Below, one piece after another: positions 62,681-64,000 of a stretch of DNA of 64,000 bases. The position numbers were made by a program, and so were the translations under genes. The DNA is from Gaiellasilicea sp963791905 (GTDB lineage: Bacteria > Actinomycetota > Thermoleophilia > Gaiellales > Gaiellaceae), in the NCBI GenBank assembly GCA_963791905.1, contig CAWBTX010000006.1, positions 310,001-374,000 of the forward strand, read 5' to 3'. Within the stretch, counting starts at the first letter, position 1, and every line of letters starts with the position of its first letter. The notes under the pieces were generated by a model. The model was not told where the DNA came from. It was given only the letters and a program-made list of their open reading frames with translations, and did no database searches.

Positions 62681-64000
62681 CGCCCTCCCTGGTGCCCGGG
62701 CGGGCAGGACGACGACCCGGGCACGATCGGCCGCAACACAGCCCGCGCGCGCCTGCGAACCGCTCTGCAGCGTCCGAGCCGCACACGAGCCGCCACCCTC
62801 GACCACGACGACGTTCGTGACGACTACCCGGCGGACGACGCTCGACGGCCTGACGCGCACGGTGAAGATCCTCACCCCGCCCGCCGGCAGCGAGGCGATG
62901 GTCCAGCACGCGTCGCCGCGCACGAAGCTGGCGCCGCGAGCTCGGACGAAGACGAGCCCGTCCGGCAGCCTGTCGCAGACCCTCACGTCCGACGCGGCCC
63001 CGCCACGGTTGCGCACCGCGATCACAAAGCCGACACTCGCTCCTGCCCGGACGATGGGTCTGTTCGCTCGCTTGGCGACCGCGAGATCGGGCGGCCGGCG
63101 GCGCGGTGTTGACGATCCTGCAGACGCGGGTCGCGCCGGCGGTCGCCGGGCTCGTGACCGGGAACGGGCCACCGCGATAGACGCGTCGCCCCCCGCCGCA
63201 GTTGATCGTCGCGGTGAAGCCGGCCGGCCGCGGTGTCTCGCCGACCAGGACCCTCGTCGAGATCGGCACGACGAGGCGCGTCGTGTCGCCGGTGGAGTCG
63301 GCGACGCGCCGACGCGTCCCAGGGCTCACGTCCGTTGCGGTCGACGAAGATCGTCGTCGAGCCGCGTGCACGCACCCACGTCTTGATCACACGCACCGTC
63401 GACGTTCCGGCGGCGGGCGGGGGTGGCGGCGGGGGCGGCGTGGCCGGCGGGGGCGGCGGCGTCGGGGTCGGCGGCGTCGGGGTCGTGGGTGGGGCACAAC
63501 CGGGAGCGATGGTGATGGTCTGGGCCTGTGTGGCAGTCAGGCCTGTCGAATCAACCAACCTCAGAGTGAAGTTGAAGGTCCCCGTTGCGGTGGGGGTTCC
63601 GGTGATCGCCCCTCCCGACGACAGCGACAACCCCGGCGGGAGCGTCCCCGAAGCAACCGTCCAGGTGAACGGCGTGGCATCGATGACGTGCCGTCGGCGT
63701 GTAGTTCTTGCCGCTGTCGACAGCCGGAGCGGGGGCCGAGTAGGGCTGGCACTCGTTGCCGTTGGGCAGCGGGGTGCATGCAATCTGTTCCGCACCGATG
63801 ACGTTGGTGTTCCAGTTGCTGAAGGTGTTGCAGATCAACGTCGCCATCGAGCCATCCGGGGTGAAGACATCAATCCCGATACCGGAGGTGTCGGGAACGT
63901 CGGGGCCAAGCCGATTGACCCTGTTGAAACTGATGACGATGCCAGTGGAGCTCCCGGCGCTGACCGATATGCCGACGTCGGTACCGGGGCGGGGCCGGCG
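62667..64000 (-). CDS. secreted Ig-like/DUF11 surface protein, C-terminal part only (several frameshifts)
   Basis: The gene runs in from beyond the right edge. Read towards the C-terminus it holds an unassigned beta-rich part (FNRVNRLGPDVPDTSG, NTFSNWNTNVIGAEQIAC), a putative Ig (He_PIG) domain (PFTWTVASGTLPPGLSLSSG), a linker of Pro and Thr, a beta domain (TTRLVVPISTRVLVGE, FTATINCGGGRRVYRGGPF) and a DUF11 domain (KRANRPIVRAGASVGFVIAV, VCDRLPDGLVFVRARG). The frame changes at least three times. The stop may be the TAG at 62667 inside the transpeptidase start region. It is probably displayed on the surface. Beyond about 63480 the DNA looks less GC-rich than the rest. Confidence 0.65.

Overview
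The window is high-GC DNA (about 70 percent by eye) with GTG/ATG starts, many 4-bp ATGA/GTGA stop-start overlaps, an F420-type LLM oxidoreductase, SARP- and LuxR-type large regulators, HisKA_3 sensor kinases, an actinobacterial-type thiosulfate sulfurtransferase and a long aconitase. This fits an actinobacterium. Pro-rich secreted proteins with RTX-like and InlB-like repeats suggest the class Thermoleophilia (Gaiellales/Solirubrobacterales), but that placement is inference. Many genes, listed one by one, carry single-base frameshifts although both flanking frames stay fully coding. These look like uncorrected indels of a long-read or metagenomic assembly rather than pseudogenes. They cluster at about 13.3-26.3, 32-38.3 and 55-64 kb and are absent from about 0.3-13.3 and 39-54.9 kb.

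Layout. 0-13.4 kb: start of a small hypothetical protein, an HtrA protease, and a run sensor kinase - response regulator - MMPL exporter - membrane alpha/beta hydrolase - membrane protein; then a large LuxR ATPase regulator divergent from a 14-TM MFS exporter. 13.5-27.6 kb: glutaredoxin/BolA pair, secreted metalloprotease, F420 oxidoreductase, aconitase coupled to a P-loop kinase, thiosulfate sulfurtransferase, a SARP-cyclase-ATPase regulator, a PfkB kinase coupled to an Asp-box protein, and a PhzF protein. 27.6-32.8 kb: SixA-like phosphatase, a PadR regulator divergent from an ABC-2 exporter with tandem operators between them, and an APS kinase with two sulfotransferases. 32.8-41 kb: two paralogous secreted repeat proteins, a membrane Ser/Thr kinase with a proline-rich extracellular tail, and a double-GAF histidine kinase.

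41-50.9 kb is the clearest functional unit: a cell-wall amino-sugar recycling regulon. It holds a GH3 hexosaminidase, two sugar permeases, a binding protein, a SIS-domain (NagB-II/AgaS-like) enzyme, a NagR/DasR-like GntR repressor, MurQ, NagA and an MsiK-like ATPase. Two perfect ATTGGT-N4-ACCAAT operators lie in its two control regions, one beside a textbook sigma-70 promoter.

51-64 kb is surface and accessory material: a secreted beta-helix protein coupled to a PLL-propeller/EEP phosphodiesterase; tRNA-Arg(CCU); a DUF6351-like esterase of foreign composition and a Fic protein (possible tRNA-associated insertion); a cytoplasmic subtilisin coupled to a ComEC-like metallo-beta-lactamase protein (a candidate uncharacterised two-gene module); an L,D-transpeptidase; and the C-terminal part of a secreted Ig/DUF11 protein running off the end. 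No CRISPR array, rRNA, insertion sequence or replication origin was seen. No gene-free stretch exceeds about 300 bases.
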